From an uncultured Collinsella sp. (lineage in GTDB: Bacteria > Actinomycetota > Coriobacteriia > Coriobacteriales > Coriobacteriaceae): a stretch of 20,917 nt of DNA. Under the pieces are notes generated by a model that ran no database searches, was not told the DNA's origin, and saw nothing but the letters and a program-made list of their open reading frames with translations. The stretch spans positions 1 through 20,917 of the forward strand of contig CABQLI010000037.1 in assembly GCA_902464965.1 (NCBI GenBank), written 5' to 3'. Numbering within the stretch: position 1 is the stretch's first letter; each line of letters starts with the position of its first letter. This document shows, one piece after another, positions 6,353 through 14,712 of this stretch. The translations under genes and the position numbers were made by a program.

Positions 6353-8179
6353 TTAGGCCTCGCCTCCCTTCGTGACGGCGGCATCCGCGGTCGCTGCAGT
6401 GATTTTCCAGCTCGCGGCCTGTTCGTATTCGGCCCACATCTTGGCATACAGACCCTCTTGGGACAGCAGCTCGGCATGAGTACCCGACTCCTGCACGCTG
6501 CCCTGGTTGAGCACCACGATTTGGTCTGCGCCCACTACAGTCGAGAGTCGGTGCGCAATCATAATGACCGTGCGACCCGCCGCCAGCTTGCTAAAGGCGC
6601 GCTGGATGAGCGCCTCGTTCTCGGGATCGGCAAACGCCGTGGCCTCATCGAGCACCACGATAGGCGCATCTTTAAGGATCGCGCGGGCGAGTGCCACGCG
6701 CTGGACCTCGCCGCCCGAAAGATATGCTCCGCCGGCGCCGATCATGGTATTGATGTCCTGTGGGAGCTTGGCCACAATGTCGTCGCACTGAGCTGCGGAG
6801 AGGGCCGCACGCACTTCGTCGTCAGTGGCCGTAGGCTTGGAGGCGCGCACGTTATCGGCAAGTGTTTGCCGGAACAGCTGGTTGGTCTGGAACACGAAGG
6901 CGACCTGGTCCATAAGCTCGTGCGGATCCATATCGCGAACGTCCACACCACCTACGAGCACTCGACCCGAGGAAACATCCCAAAAACGCGGAATCAGGCT
7001 TGCGCAGGTTGACTTGCCGCCACCCGAGGGACCCACCAGAGCGAGGGTGCTACCAGCGGAAACGCTAAAACTCGCATGGTTGACGGCAGGCGCTTCGGCG
7101 CCCTCGTAGGTAAAGCTCACGTCCTCAAATCGTACGTCGCTGCCGGCAGGGTGCTTGGGTTGGGCGGGCACGGAGAGCTGCTTGGAATCCATGATGCTTC
7201 GGATGCGAGCCAGCGAATCGGCACTCATCTGAGAGGCCTCGCCCACAAACATGAGCTTGGTCATGGCCGTCGGTACCACGGCCGAAAATATCGCGTAAAA
7301 CGTGAAGTTTGCCATAAAATGCGCGAAGTCCGTCTCGCCCGGCGCCAACAGCAACGCCACGGGCAGCAGGAATGCCACAAGGCCATTGAGCGCGGTAAGG
7401 TTGAGCACCTGCGGACCTCGGCAGAACGTGCCCGCATAGCTTTGTGCCATGTCGGCGTATTCGGCGATCGCATCGTGGAAGGCCTTGAAGGAGTAGACCG
7501 TCTGCTGAAACACCTTGACCACGGGGATGCCGCGTACGTATTCGGTGCCGGTCTTGTTCATCTTGACCAGCGCTCCCATGTAGGCCTTCATGAACTCGGC
7601 GCCTTTGCCGCTCATCATGGTGGCCATGGCGCCAAGCGAAACGACGACCGAGATAAGGCATGCCACCCCCAAACGCCAATCGAGGGCGAAAAGCAGCACG
7701 AGCAAACCCACGACCATGGCGACGGCGCCGGCGATATCCGGCAGCATGTGCGCGAGCAGGGTCTCGGTGGAGGCGGCGCATCCGTCTACAATACGGCGCA
7801 ACTCACCGGTGGCGTGCGTGTCAAAGTAGCCAAGCGGCAGCTTAAGCAGATGCTCGCTCGTAGTCTTGCGGATATTGGACGCGCAGCGAAACGCAGACAG
7901 GTGCGTGCACATGAGCCCCACGAAATAAACTACGATGCTTGCCAGGGCAAAACCAACGGCCCACCAGCCATACATCGCGATGTCGCAGGCTTCGCTCCAG
8001 TTAGGCGCCACAGCGATAAGGTCTCGCGCGACAAACCAGATGCACACGTACGGGCCAAAGCTCAGCAGCTGCGAGAGCGCCGAGAGAACCATGCCCAAAT
8101 ACGTGAGGTATTTACGGTCACCGGCATATGCAAGCAGCTCGCCGATGCCGCCGCCTTCCTTTTTTGATCCCTTTGCCAT
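6353..8179 (-). CDS. ABC transporter, membrane-ATPase fusion, first subunit (IrtA/YbtP-like)
   Basis: First gene of a two-gene operon and partner of the next ABC protein. The 608 residues contain a six-helix membrane domain (about 24-320) and an ATPase domain with Walker A GPSGGGKST (383-391), Q-loop VFQ (429-431), signature LSGGE (487-491), Walker B PIVVLDE (506-512) followed by ATAFADPENE, and the switch His (543). The D-loop wording TAFADPENE is what I associate with the IrtA/YbtP branch; classical exporters have TSALD or TASLD, as in the partner. No N-terminal siderophore-interacting domain (present in mycobacterial IrtA) is attached. The ATG has AAGGGAA upstream. It is divergent from an AraC-family gene, which probably regulates it. 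Confidence 0.88.
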   Translation of the reverse strand: MAKGSKKEGGGIGELLAYAGDRKYLTYLGMVLSALSQLLSFGPYVCIWFVARDLIAVAPNWSEACDIAMYGWWAVGFALASIVVYFVGLMCTHLSAFRCASNIRKTTSEHLLKLPLGYFDTHATGELRRIVDGCAASTETLLAHMLPDIAGAVAMVVGLLVLLFALDWRLGVACLISVVVSLGAMATMMSGKGAEFMKAYMGALVKMNKTGTEYVRGIPVVKVFQQTVYSFKAFHDAIAEYADMAQSYAGTFCRGPQVLNLTALNGLVAFLLPVALLLAPGETDFAHFMANFTFYAIFSAVVPTAMTKLMFVGEASQMSADSLARIRSIMDSKQLSVPAQPKHPAGSDVRFEDVSFTYEGAEAPAVNHASFSVSAGSTLALVGPSGGGKSTCASLIPRFWDVSSGRVLVGGVDVRDMDPHELMDQVAFVFQTNQLFRQTLADNVRASKPTATDDEVRAALSAAQCDDIVAKLPQDINTMIGAGGAYLSGGEVQRVALARAILKDAPIVVLDEATAFADPENEALIQRAFSKLAAGRTVIMIAHRLSTVVGADQIVVLNQGSVQESGTHAELLSQEGLYAKMWAEYEQAASWKITAATADAAVTKGGEA

Positions 8180-8293
8180 GAGGTTCCCTTCTAACGGCTT
8201 GAGAGTTAACCGTAATCAACTTATCATTGATATGTTAGCCAAGACACACAATCGAGCCAGGCGTGGACGTTTCCGCAAAGGAAGGGGACGCTT
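8180..8293. promoter_or_regulatory. Divergent control region between ABC operon and AraC regulator
   Basis: 114 bases separate the two divergent starts. It contains the perfect dyad TATCA-T-TGATA at 8222-8232, inside a wider ATCAA...TTGAT pair (8215-8231), the most AT-rich spot in the gap. It is a candidate binding site for the AraC protein or an iron repressor. No pair of -35/-10 boxes with standard spacing stands out on either strand. Confidence 0.4.
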
Positions 8294-9298
8294 TTGAAAA
8301 CGCATCGGGCCGCGACCGACATAACCGAGCTCTATGCACCACAGTTTGAGCAGTTTGGCTTGAAACTTTCCGGCAAGGGCGCTGTCTTTACCGGCGAGGT
8401 GGCAAACGACCGGGCGCACGGACGCGCATGGATTATGCCCCTCTCCCCCACCTGTATCGTCATGGAGCATTTCATCACCCCGACGCACGATATGTACCTG
8501 GCCGAATACACACCCGAGCCATACGCCTGCGTGAGCGAGGTCAGCGCGCCCACACTTACATGCATGCCCGAGGCTGGCATAACGCCCGCGAACCTTAAAC
8601 CATTGCATGGACCGTGGCCAAACAATGCCGTTTGCAGCTTTATCCAAGATAGCTGTGGCGAGGAATTAAGCCCGCTGTTTGCGGGGGAGCTTTATCACTC
8701 GCGCTCGGTGCTCTTTTTGCCTGGATATTTTGACGAACTGGAGCACCGCTATCCCACCGAGTTCACGGGAATCTTTGAGGCGTTTGCCGAGCCATGGCAC
8801 GAGGAAGCGACGTCTGCCATCTGCCACACGCTGCGCCGGATTAACGAGGACCGCGCCCGCACCGTAGGCGGACACGTCTATATGCAGGGCATCGTGGAGA
8901 CCATGGTCGCGGAGCTCGCCTGTTCGCGCGCGGCCCACAAGCAGGCGCGGCAGGCGGCAGACACACGCGTCAGCATAACCATTGCCGAAGAAGCAACGGC
9001 GATGATTGAGCACGCGCTCGACAAAGGCAGACGTGTGGGTATCAACGAGGTGGCCGAGAGGCTCTACACAAGCCGCTCCAAACTATGCGCCACCTTTAAG
9101 GCCCAAACTGGCGAGTCCCTGGGCGCCTACATTCGCAGACGCCGTATGGAGCGAGCACAGGACCTTTTGGCCGATAGCGCGCTCACGATAGCGCAGGTGG
9201 CAGAGCGTCTAGGCTACCCTCAACAGGCCGCCTTCACCCAAGCCTTCAAGCAACACACCGGCATGACACCCACGGTCTGGCGAAGTAAGCATCGCTAA
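8294..9298 (+). CDS. AraC-family transcriptional regulator (YbtA/PchR-like context)
   Basis: Probable activator or repressor of the divergent ABC operon. Of 334 residues, about the last 100 form the two-helix-turn-helix AraC domain (INEVAERLYTSRSKLCATFKAQTGESLGAYI, then LTIAQVAERLGYPQQAAFTQAFKQHTGMTP). The first 200 or so would be the ligand-sensing part and show no recognised cupin motif. The start is TTG at 8294, supported by AAAGGAAGGGG just upstream; no ATG lies near in this frame. Divergence from IrtAB/YbtPQ-like transporters resembles ybtA-ybtPQ, where the regulator senses a ferric siderophore. The ligand here is inferred. Confidence 0.85.
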   Translation: MKTHRAATDITELYAPQFEQFGLKLSGKGAVFTGEVANDRAHGRAWIMPLSPTCIVMEHFITPTHDMYLAEYTPEPYACVSEVSAPTLTCMPEAGITPANLKPLHGPWPNNAVCSFIQDSCGEELSPLFAGELYHSRSVLFLPGYFDELEHRYPTEFTGIFEAFAEPWHEEATSAICHTLRRINEDRARTVGGHVYMQGIVETMVAELACSRAAHKQARQAADTRVSITIAEEATAMIEHALDKGRRVGINEVAERLYTSRSKLCATFKAQTGESLGAYIRRRRMERAQDLLADSALTIAQVAERLGYPQQAAFTQAFKQHTGMTPTVWRSKHR

Positions 9299-9362
9299 GG
9301 CCCAAGCTCCCTGGCCGTAACGGAGCGATTAATTAGCCGCCGCCCGTCAGCTCACCCAGGAT

Positions 9363-10727
9363 CTAAACGTCAAGATGTGCACGATCAAGCGCCTTTTTGA
9401 TAAGAGGGACAGATCGATCAGCCAAATACAACGGAATGTTGAGCACCCCGTCGTCGAGCTTTAGGTTCTTAAGTGAGTAGCGGACCCTCAATGGAGTCGT
9501 CTCCGCATGCTTGTCGGCATAGTACTTAAGGCTCTTGGAATGAACGACCTCTCCCGATTTGACCTCGACGGGAACGATTTCGTTTCCGACTTGAATCAAA
9601 AAATCGACTTCGTGCTTCGGCTTCTCGTTTGTCCAATAACGCGGAGCCGCATCTAACTGTGAAAGTAATGCCTGAAGCACATAGTTCTCGGCGAACGAAC
9701 CTTTGAACTCCGAAAATAGCGCATCCGAGATGGCAAAAGCGGACGCATCCAGCCTTGCCATGCGGCGCAGCAAGCCGACATCAAGACAGTAGACTTTAAA
9801 TGCCTTGAGGTCATCGTACGCAGAGAGCGGCACACCACCGGCAGCATTAAGGCGAACCGCCGTGATGAGCCCAGCATCGGCAAGCCATTCCAGAGCATCC
9901 TCGTATTCTCGAGCACGAGCCCCCTCGCGCACCGCACCCCAAACGAACTTTTTGTTCTCGCGCGCCAACTGAGCTGGAATCGAGTTCCATATTTGTGAAA
10001 GCTTGGCGAACTGCGCACGGCCACCATGCTTGGCAAAATCGCGCTCGTAGGAATCCAAGAGATCAGACAACACCTTATCGACCTGAACGATATCGCCCGT
10101 CTCCGCCCACCGGCCAAGAGCCTCTGGCATGCCGCCGCATGCAAAATAACGACGAAGATGCTCGACGAGACGGACATGGAAGAAATCGGGCACTGTCTCG
10201 ATCTGATCCAGGCCGCCAAGGTATTCGTCGTAGTTTGCAGCGCCCTCGGCTTTCAGAAACTCGGAAAAGCTCATGGGGCGCATCTCCATGAACTCGACCT
10301 TTCCCACCGGAAAAGCGCTGGTCTCACGGGACAAGCGAACGCCCAACAAAGACCCTGCGCATGCGACGTGATACTCGGGGGCCTCGTCACAGAAGTATTT
10401 AAGGGCGCCGACTGCAGAAGGACAATCCTGGATCTCATCAATAATAAGCAGCGTTTCGCCGGGCTCGATAGGCTGTCCAAGTGCCAGGGAAAGATTTGAG
10501 ATGATCCGTCGAGGATCGCGCGTACCTTCGAAAAACTGAGCGTACTCGCTCTGTACCCCAGGTGACGGCTCCTCGAGCGTCAGATACACAAAATTGAGGT
10601 ACGAGGTTCGGCCGAACTCCTTAAGCGCCCACGTCTTTCCAACCTGGCGCGCCCCCTTAAGGATAAGCGGCTTACGATATTCTGACGCTTTCCAAGCATT
10701 AAGCTTGGCAATGATATCTCGCTGCAT
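9363..10727 (-). CDS. AAA+ ATPase with DUF4143 and nuclease-like C-terminus
   Basis: A 454-residue protein of the widespread ATPase plus DUF4143 family, often linked to mobile or defence regions but without a settled function. It shows Walker A GARQVGKT (25-32), Walker B LLIIDE (D97, E98), the sensor region CAGSLLGV (123-130), and a C-terminal PDDEXK-like core: E373/D375 in HEVDFLI and E388-V-K390 in VPVEVKSG. The first part binds ATP and the last resembles restriction-type nucleases, although catalysis has not been shown for most members. The start ATG has GGGAGG upstream. It is a single-gene unit, convergent with the AraC gene, behind a large palindrome. Confidence 0.88.
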   Translation of the reverse strand: MQRDIIAKLNAWKASEYRKPLILKGARQVGKTWALKEFGRTSYLNFVYLTLEEPSPGVQSEYAQFFEGTRDPRRIISNLSLALGQPIEPGETLLIIDEIQDCPSAVGALKYFCDEAPEYHVACAGSLLGVRLSRETSAFPVGKVEFMEMRPMSFSEFLKAEGAANYDEYLGGLDQIETVPDFFHVRLVEHLRRYFACGGMPEALGRWAETGDIVQVDKVLSDLLDSYERDFAKHGGRAQFAKLSQIWNSIPAQLARENKKFVWGAVREGARAREYEDALEWLADAGLITAVRLNAAGGVPLSAYDDLKAFKVYCLDVGLLRRMARLDASAFAISDALFSEFKGSFAENYVLQALLSQLDAAPRYWTNEKPKHEVDFLIQVGNEIVPVEVKSGEVVHSKSLKYYADKHAETTPLRVRYSLKNLKLDDGVLNIPLYLADRSVPLIKKALDRAHLDV

Positions 10728-10760
10728 GACCGAACCTCCCGCAAAGAAACTTCCGTAAAC

Positions 10761-10807
10761 GTGATATTTCCCACATTTTACCTTAGGTAAAACGTGACAT
10801 TTATCAC
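10761..10807 (-). promoter_or_regulatory. 47-bp imperfect palindrome, probable operator of the AAA+ gene
   Basis: The region is symmetric around base 10784. The core TTTTACCT-T-AGGTAAAA (10776-10792) is perfect, and GTGATA (10761-10766) with TATCAC (10802-10807) continue the symmetry at the ends. 18 of 23 arm positions match. Each arm also holds a smaller GTGA-type dyad (GTGATATTTCCCAC and GTGACATTTATCAC), giving a two-site operator look. It lies 34-80 bases before the ATG, so a bound protein would cover the promoter. The regulator is unknown. Confidence 0.6.
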
Positions 10808-10857
10808 ATTTACAGAAGTTTTAAGCTCATTTCGCCACACTTTCATCACATTCAAAA

Positions 10858-10884
10858 GGCGGAGGCGCATTTTGCGCCTCCGTC
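10858..10884 (-). terminator. Rho-independent terminator, second after gatB
   Basis: GGAGGCGC (10861-10868), loop ATTTT and GCGCCTCC (10874-10881) form an 8-bp perfect stem, extended by three flanking pairs (one G-U). On the minus strand it is followed shortly by TTTT. It is downstream of gatB beyond the inverted-repeat element and upstream of the AAA+ gene, so it ends transcription coming from gatCAB. Confidence 0.75.
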
Positions 10885-10929
10885 ACCATCTTTCCTATCA
10901 GCCTACCTGACCCGAACGGCCGAGTCGTC

Positions 10930-11076
10930 ACGGAACCCGGGAGCCCCGGCAGGGCGGGTGCTTGCTCAAAATGAGTTCCGCACGCAAAGAAGGCCACTTA
11001 ATGTGGCCTTCGTCTTGCGCAGGACTGTTCGAAATTTTGAGGAAGCACCCGCCCTGCCGGGGCTCCCGGGTTCCGT
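10930..11076. mobile_element. 147-bp miniature inverted-repeat element (MITE-like)
   Basis: Two 43-base arms, 10930-10972 and 11034-11076, are inverted copies with a single mismatch. They begin ACGGAACCCGGGAGCCCCGG and end CTCAAAAT. The 61-base centre carries its own hairpin. There is no coding capacity. The right arm starts at the base after the gatB stop codon. No clear target-site duplication is visible, so transposition is inferred from the arm length and compactness. A large bidirectional terminator is the alternative reading. Confidence 0.55.
10983..11019 (-). terminator. Hairpin terminator inside the inverted-repeat element
   Basis: GAAGGCCAC (10989-10997), TTAAT loop, GTGGCCTTC (11003-11011), with an outer CGCAA/TTGCG pairing. 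On the minus strand the stem is followed by TTTGCG. It is the first terminator met by transcripts leaving gatB, 58 bases after the stop codon. Confidence 0.6.
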
Positions 11077-12753
11077 TTACGAGAGCGACGTTCTCAGCAA
11101 CTCGTTGAAGAGCTTCGGGTTGCCCTTGCCGCGGCTCGCCTTCATGCACTGGCCCACCAAAAAGCCGATGACCTTCTGGTTGCCGTCACGATACTGCTGC
11201 GCCTGCTCGGCACAGTTTGTCAGCACCTCGTCCACGATCGGCTGTAGCGCGCCGGCATCGCTCACCTGACGCATACCACGCTCGTCGACGATCTTGTTGG
11301 GGTCATCGCCGGTCTGTGCCATGGCCTCAAAGACCTCGTGCGCCTGGTTGGAGCTGATGGCATCGGTCGCCAGCAGTTTGGCAAGAGCTGCCACCTGAGC
11401 CGGCGCAATGCCGGACTCGGCGAGCGACACGCCCGCACCCTTAAGGTAGGCGATCATCTCGTTCACCAGCAGGTTTGCGACCGTCTGAGCCTCCTTGCCA
11501 GCCATGCCGGCAGCGGCGGCCTCAAAGAACTCGGCAAACTCGGGGTCACCGGCGATCTGCTCGGCATCGGCCGCCTTAATGCCAAAGTCGGCCTCAAAAC
11601 GGGCACGCTTGGCATCGGGCAGCTCGGGGATCTCGCCTCGGCAGCGGTCGATGAACTCGTCATCCAGATCGAACGGCGCCAGGTTGGGATCGGGGAACAG
11701 ACGATAGTCGTCAGCCGTCTCCTTCACACGCATGACCACGGTGCGCTTGCGGCTGGGCTCCCAGTGGCGGGTCTCCTGATAGATGATGCCGCCCTCCTCG
11801 AGCACCTCGGCCTGGCGGCAGATCTCGTAGGCAAGGCCATCGTGCAGGCTCTTAAACGAGTTGAGGTTCTTGAGCTCGGTCTTAGTACCCAGCTTGGTCT
11901 CGCCGCGGCGGCGCAGCGACACGTTGCCGTCGCAGCGCATGGAACCCTTCTCCATGGAGCAGTCCGAAATGCCCAGCGTCACAAAAATGCGACGGAGCTT
12001 CTCCATAAACAGGCGCGCTTCCTCGGGCGTGCGCAGATCGGGCTCAGTCACGAGCTCAATCAAAGGCGTGCCGCAGCGGTTGTAGTCGACGAGCGACTCG
12101 GCCGCGGCGGTAATGCGGCCCTCGGCACCGCCCACGTGCACCATCTTGGCGGCGTCCTCCTCCATGTGGATGCGCAGGATGCGGATAGGCACCGTGTAGG
12201 AACCGTCCTCGCGACGCTCGGGCATCTGCAGGTTGGACGCGTCGTAGCTGGCCAGGTGGCCGGCGCGCTGATTGCCCTCACGCATGGTCGACGTCATGGA
12301 CGTGGACAGGCCCTCGGCGTTGGCCGAGGCGCTCGCCAGGCTCTGGGCCTCGGCCTCGCCAAACGCGCAGTCGGGGCGCTCGGCGGCACCGCGACCGGTC
12401 ACGTCCAGGTCCAGGTGACCGTACATGGCAAAAGCGACCGGACCCTGCGTGGTCTGGAAGTTCTTGGCCATGTCGGGATAGAAGTAGTGCTTGCGGTAGA
12501 ACATCGAGTGACGCTGGATCTCGCAGTTGGTGGCGAGGCCGGCCTTGACGATGCTCTCGATGGCGCGCTTGTTGGGCACCGGCAGCGCACCGGGCAGGCC
12601 CAGGCACACCGGGCACACGTTGGCGTTGGGCTCGTCATCGTGGCTGAGCTTGCAGTTGCAGAACATCTTGGTATCGAGTGCGGTGAGCTCGGTATGAATC
12701 TCCAGGCCGATCACGGCCTCCCAATCCTGCAGGACCTCGGAAAGCTCCTTCAT
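11077..12753 (-). CDS. gatB: Aspartyl/glutamyl-tRNA amidotransferase subunit B
   Basis: Kinase and tRNA-binding subunit of GatCAB. It activates Glu (or Asp) mischarged on tRNA so that it can be amidated with ammonia from GatA. Recognised by AVIGLEIHTEL (residues 13-23), the four-Cys zinc site C32, C34, C47, C50, the HMEEDAAK motif (196-203), the DYNRCGTPLIELVTEPD block (223-239) and a C-terminal YqeY-like helical tail. At 558 residues it is longer than usual (about 475-500); the extra lies around residues 106-185, an Ala/Ser/Arg-rich stretch before HMEED. The ATG overlaps the gatA stop by one base (TAATG). Confidence 0.97.
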   Translation of the reverse strand: MKELSEVLQDWEAVIGLEIHTELTALDTKMFCNCKLSHDDEPNANVCPVCLGLPGALPVPNKRAIESIVKAGLATNCEIQRHSMFYRKHYFYPDMAKNFQTTQGPVAFAMYGHLDLDVTGRGAAERPDCAFGEAEAQSLASASANAEGLSTSMTSTMREGNQRAGHLASYDASNLQMPERREDGSYTVPIRILRIHMEEDAAKMVHVGGAEGRITAAAESLVDYNRCGTPLIELVTEPDLRTPEEARLFMEKLRRIFVTLGISDCSMEKGSMRCDGNVSLRRRGETKLGTKTELKNLNSFKSLHDGLAYEICRQAEVLEEGGIIYQETRHWEPSRKRTVVMRVKETADDYRLFPDPNLAPFDLDDEFIDRCRGEIPELPDAKRARFEADFGIKAADAEQIAGDPEFAEFFEAAAAGMAGKEAQTVANLLVNEMIAYLKGAGVSLAESGIAPAQVAALAKLLATDAISSNQAHEVFEAMAQTGDDPNKIVDERGMRQVSDAGALQPIVDEVLTNCAEQAQQYRDGNQKVIGFLVGQCMKASRGKGNPKLFNELLRTSLS

Positions 12754-14267
12754 TACAGCTCGCCTCCCTTCCCGGCAAAATCGGGCGCGACGGAAAGCGC
12801 GGGCGCACCCGTGGCGGCATCCGCAAAGCCGCGCTCCAAGGCGCGGGCAAACGTGAGCAGCTGGCGGTCCTTAAACGCCGGACCAACCAGCTGGGCAGAA
12901 ACGGGCAGCTGAGTATCCTCGCCCAGGCCTAGCGGCACCGAGATACCACCGTTGCCGCAAATGTTGAGCGAGATGGTGTACAGGTCGGAGAGGTACATCT
13001 GCGTGGGGTCGCTGATTTCGCCAAACTTAAAGGCCGTGCGCGGCGAGGCGGGCATGAGGATGGTGTCCACCTTGGCATACGCGGCGTCGTAGTCCTGCGT
13101 GATGAGCGTGCGGGCCTTTTGCGCAGCGTAGTAATACTTGTCGTACACGCCCGAGCTCAGCAGGTAGGCGCCGAGCATCTGGCGGCGCTTGGCCTCGGCG
13201 CCAAAGCCGTGGGCGCGCGAAAGCGAGCTCTGGTCGGACAGGTTGGCGCAGCCCTCCTCCTGGTAGCCGTAGCGAATACCGTCGAAGCGGGCCAGGTTGG
13301 AGAACGCCTCGGCCGGGCCGATAACGTAGTAGGCGGCGATGGCGGCGTCCAGGTGCGGCAGGTCGACCTCGACCAGCTCGGCGCCCTGGTTCTGCAGCTC
13401 CTGGGCGGCGCGCTGAACAGCGGCCTTGACCTCGGGCGTCAGGCCCTCGGCCTCCATAAACGCGGGGATGATGCCCACGCGCTTGCCCTCAATGCTGTCG
13501 TTGAGGTGCTCGGTAAAGTCGACGGCGCAATCCTGGCTGGTGCAATCGTACGGATCGTGGCCCGCGCCGGTAAGCGCGTTCATAGCCAGCGCGACATCCT
13601 CGACCGTGCGGCCAAAGGGGCCCACCTGGTCGAGCGACGAGCCAAAGGCAACCACGCCGTAACGGCTCACGGCGCCATACGTGGGCTTAAAGCCCACCAC
13701 GCCGCACAGCGACGCCGGCTGGCGAATGGAGCCGCCGGTGTCCGAGCCCAGCGAGAGCGCGACTTCGCCCGCGGCGACGGCGGCAGCGGAGCCGCCCGAG
13801 GAGCCGCCGGGCACGCGCTCGGTATCCCAGGGGTTGTTGGTGCGGTGGAACGCCGAGCTCTCGGTGGAGCTGCCAAAGGCAAACTCGTCCATGTTGGCCT
13901 TGCCCATGGGCAGGCAGCCGGCATCGAGCATGCGCTGGACGCAGGTGGCGGTGTAGACGCTCTGGTAGTCCCCGAGCATGCGGGAAGCGCAGGTGGTGCG
14001 CGTGCCCACGAGATTCATGTTGTCCTTGATGGCCAGCGGTACGCCCGCGAGCGGAGGCAATGTCTTGCCTGCGGCACGGTCGGCATCCACGCGCGCAGCG
14101 GCCTCGAGCGCAAGCTCGGGCGCCACCTGCAGGAATGCCTGGACCCCGCCCTCGCGCGCCTCGATGGCGGCAAGGGAGGCCTGGGCCACCTCGGTAGCGG
14201 TAAAGTCGCCGGCGGCAACGCCCGCGGCGATCTGGGCGGCGGTAAGGGAATCGAAGCTTAGCGCCAT
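12753..14267 (-). CDS. gatA: Aspartyl/glutamyl-tRNA amidotransferase subunit A
   Basis: Amidase subunit that hydrolyses glutamine and feeds ammonia to GatB. The 504-residue protein has the amidase signature with the Lys-cisSer-Ser triad: K81 in LAIKDN, S156 in GGSSGGS and S180 in DTGGSIRQPA. These correspond to K79, S154 and S178 of the Staphylococcus enzyme. The ATG overlaps the gatC stop by one base (TAATG), and its own stop overlaps gatB in the same way, which points to coupled translation of three subunits in fixed ratio. Length and motifs are normal. Presence of the operon implies that Gln-tRNA(Gln) and/or Asn-tRNA(Asn) are made by the indirect route. Confidence 0.97.
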   Translation of the reverse strand: MALSFDSLTAAQIAAGVAAGDFTATEVAQASLAAIEAREGGVQAFLQVAPELALEAAARVDADRAAGKTLPPLAGVPLAIKDNMNLVGTRTTCASRMLGDYQSVYTATCVQRMLDAGCLPMGKANMDEFAFGSSTESSAFHRTNNPWDTERVPGGSSGGSAAAVAAGEVALSLGSDTGGSIRQPASLCGVVGFKPTYGAVSRYGVVAFGSSLDQVGPFGRTVEDVALAMNALTGAGHDPYDCTSQDCAVDFTEHLNDSIEGKRVGIIPAFMEAEGLTPEVKAAVQRAAQELQNQGAELVEVDLPHLDAAIAAYYVIGPAEAFSNLARFDGIRYGYQEEGCANLSDQSSLSRAHGFGAEAKRRQMLGAYLLSSGVYDKYYYAAQKARTLITQDYDAAYAKVDTILMPASPRTAFKFGEISDPTQMYLSDLYTISLNICGNGGISVPLGLGEDTQLPVSAQLVGPAFKDRQLLTFARALERGFADAATGAPALSVAPDFAGKGGEL

Positions 14268-14578
14268 TACTCGCTCTCCCCCTCTCCCAAAATGGACGGC
14301 ACGCGGAAGTAGCGGTCGCGCGCGCTGCCGGCGTTTTCGAGCGCGACGTCGAGCGGCAGGTCGCGCTCGGGCTCGCGCAGGTCGTCGCCCATCACGTTGG
14401 ACAGGCTTCCGATGGGATGGAACGTGGGCTCCACGTCGGGCAAGTCATATTGCAGGACGGGCTCGAGCATCTGGACGGCGTCGTTCATGTAGGACGTCAT
14501 CTGGGTGAGCTCGTCATCGGTCAGTGCGATCTTCGCGTACTCGGCGATGCCGCGCACGTCTTTCTCGCTGAGTGCCAT
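14267..14578 (-). CDS. gatC: Aspartyl/glutamyl-tRNA amidotransferase subunit C
   Basis: Small subunit that wraps around GatA and holds the GatCAB complex together. The 103 residues have the typical layout: helical start MALSEKDVRGIAEYAKIALTDDEL, then MLEPVLQYDLPDVEP, and the end ENAGSARDRYFRVPSIL. The ATG at 14578 is chosen over one six codons upstream because GGAAGGGAG precedes it at good spacing and the family starts here. It is the first gene of the gatCAB operon. Confidence 0.95.
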   Translation of the reverse strand: MALSEKDVRGIAEYAKIALTDDELTQMTSYMNDAVQMLEPVLQYDLPDVEPTFHPIGSLSNVMGDDLREPERDLPLDVALENAGSARDRYFRVPSILGEGESE

Positions 14579-14613
14579 AGGCGCTCCCTTCCGCATAACA
14601 GATAAACCGCTCT

Positions 14614-14619
14614 AGTATA
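14614..14619 (-). promoter_or_regulatory. Probable -10 box of gatCAB
   Basis: TATACT on the minus strand, 35 bases before the gatC ATG, fits a -10 box. The -35 position holds TGCTCC, a poor match, so the promoter strength or use of an activator is unclear. Confidence 0.45.
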
Positions 14620-14712
14620 CAAGGCAACGCCGCTTGGAGCAGGTGCTTTACCCAAATGCAGCGAAAACGTAACGAGGGCGGCGGTTGGCGGGCGGCGGGC
14701 TGGCGGTTCTGC

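Noticed and set aside
8215..8233. Classical Fur box
   Set aside because: The dyad is TATCA-N-TGATA, which does not fit the GATAAT-N-ATTATC order well; kept only as an unassigned operator candidate.
11338..12912. A 524-codon plus-strand frame
   Set aside because: Antisense of gatB and the end of gatA, with low-complexity His/Gly/Leu composition caused by GC-rich codons.
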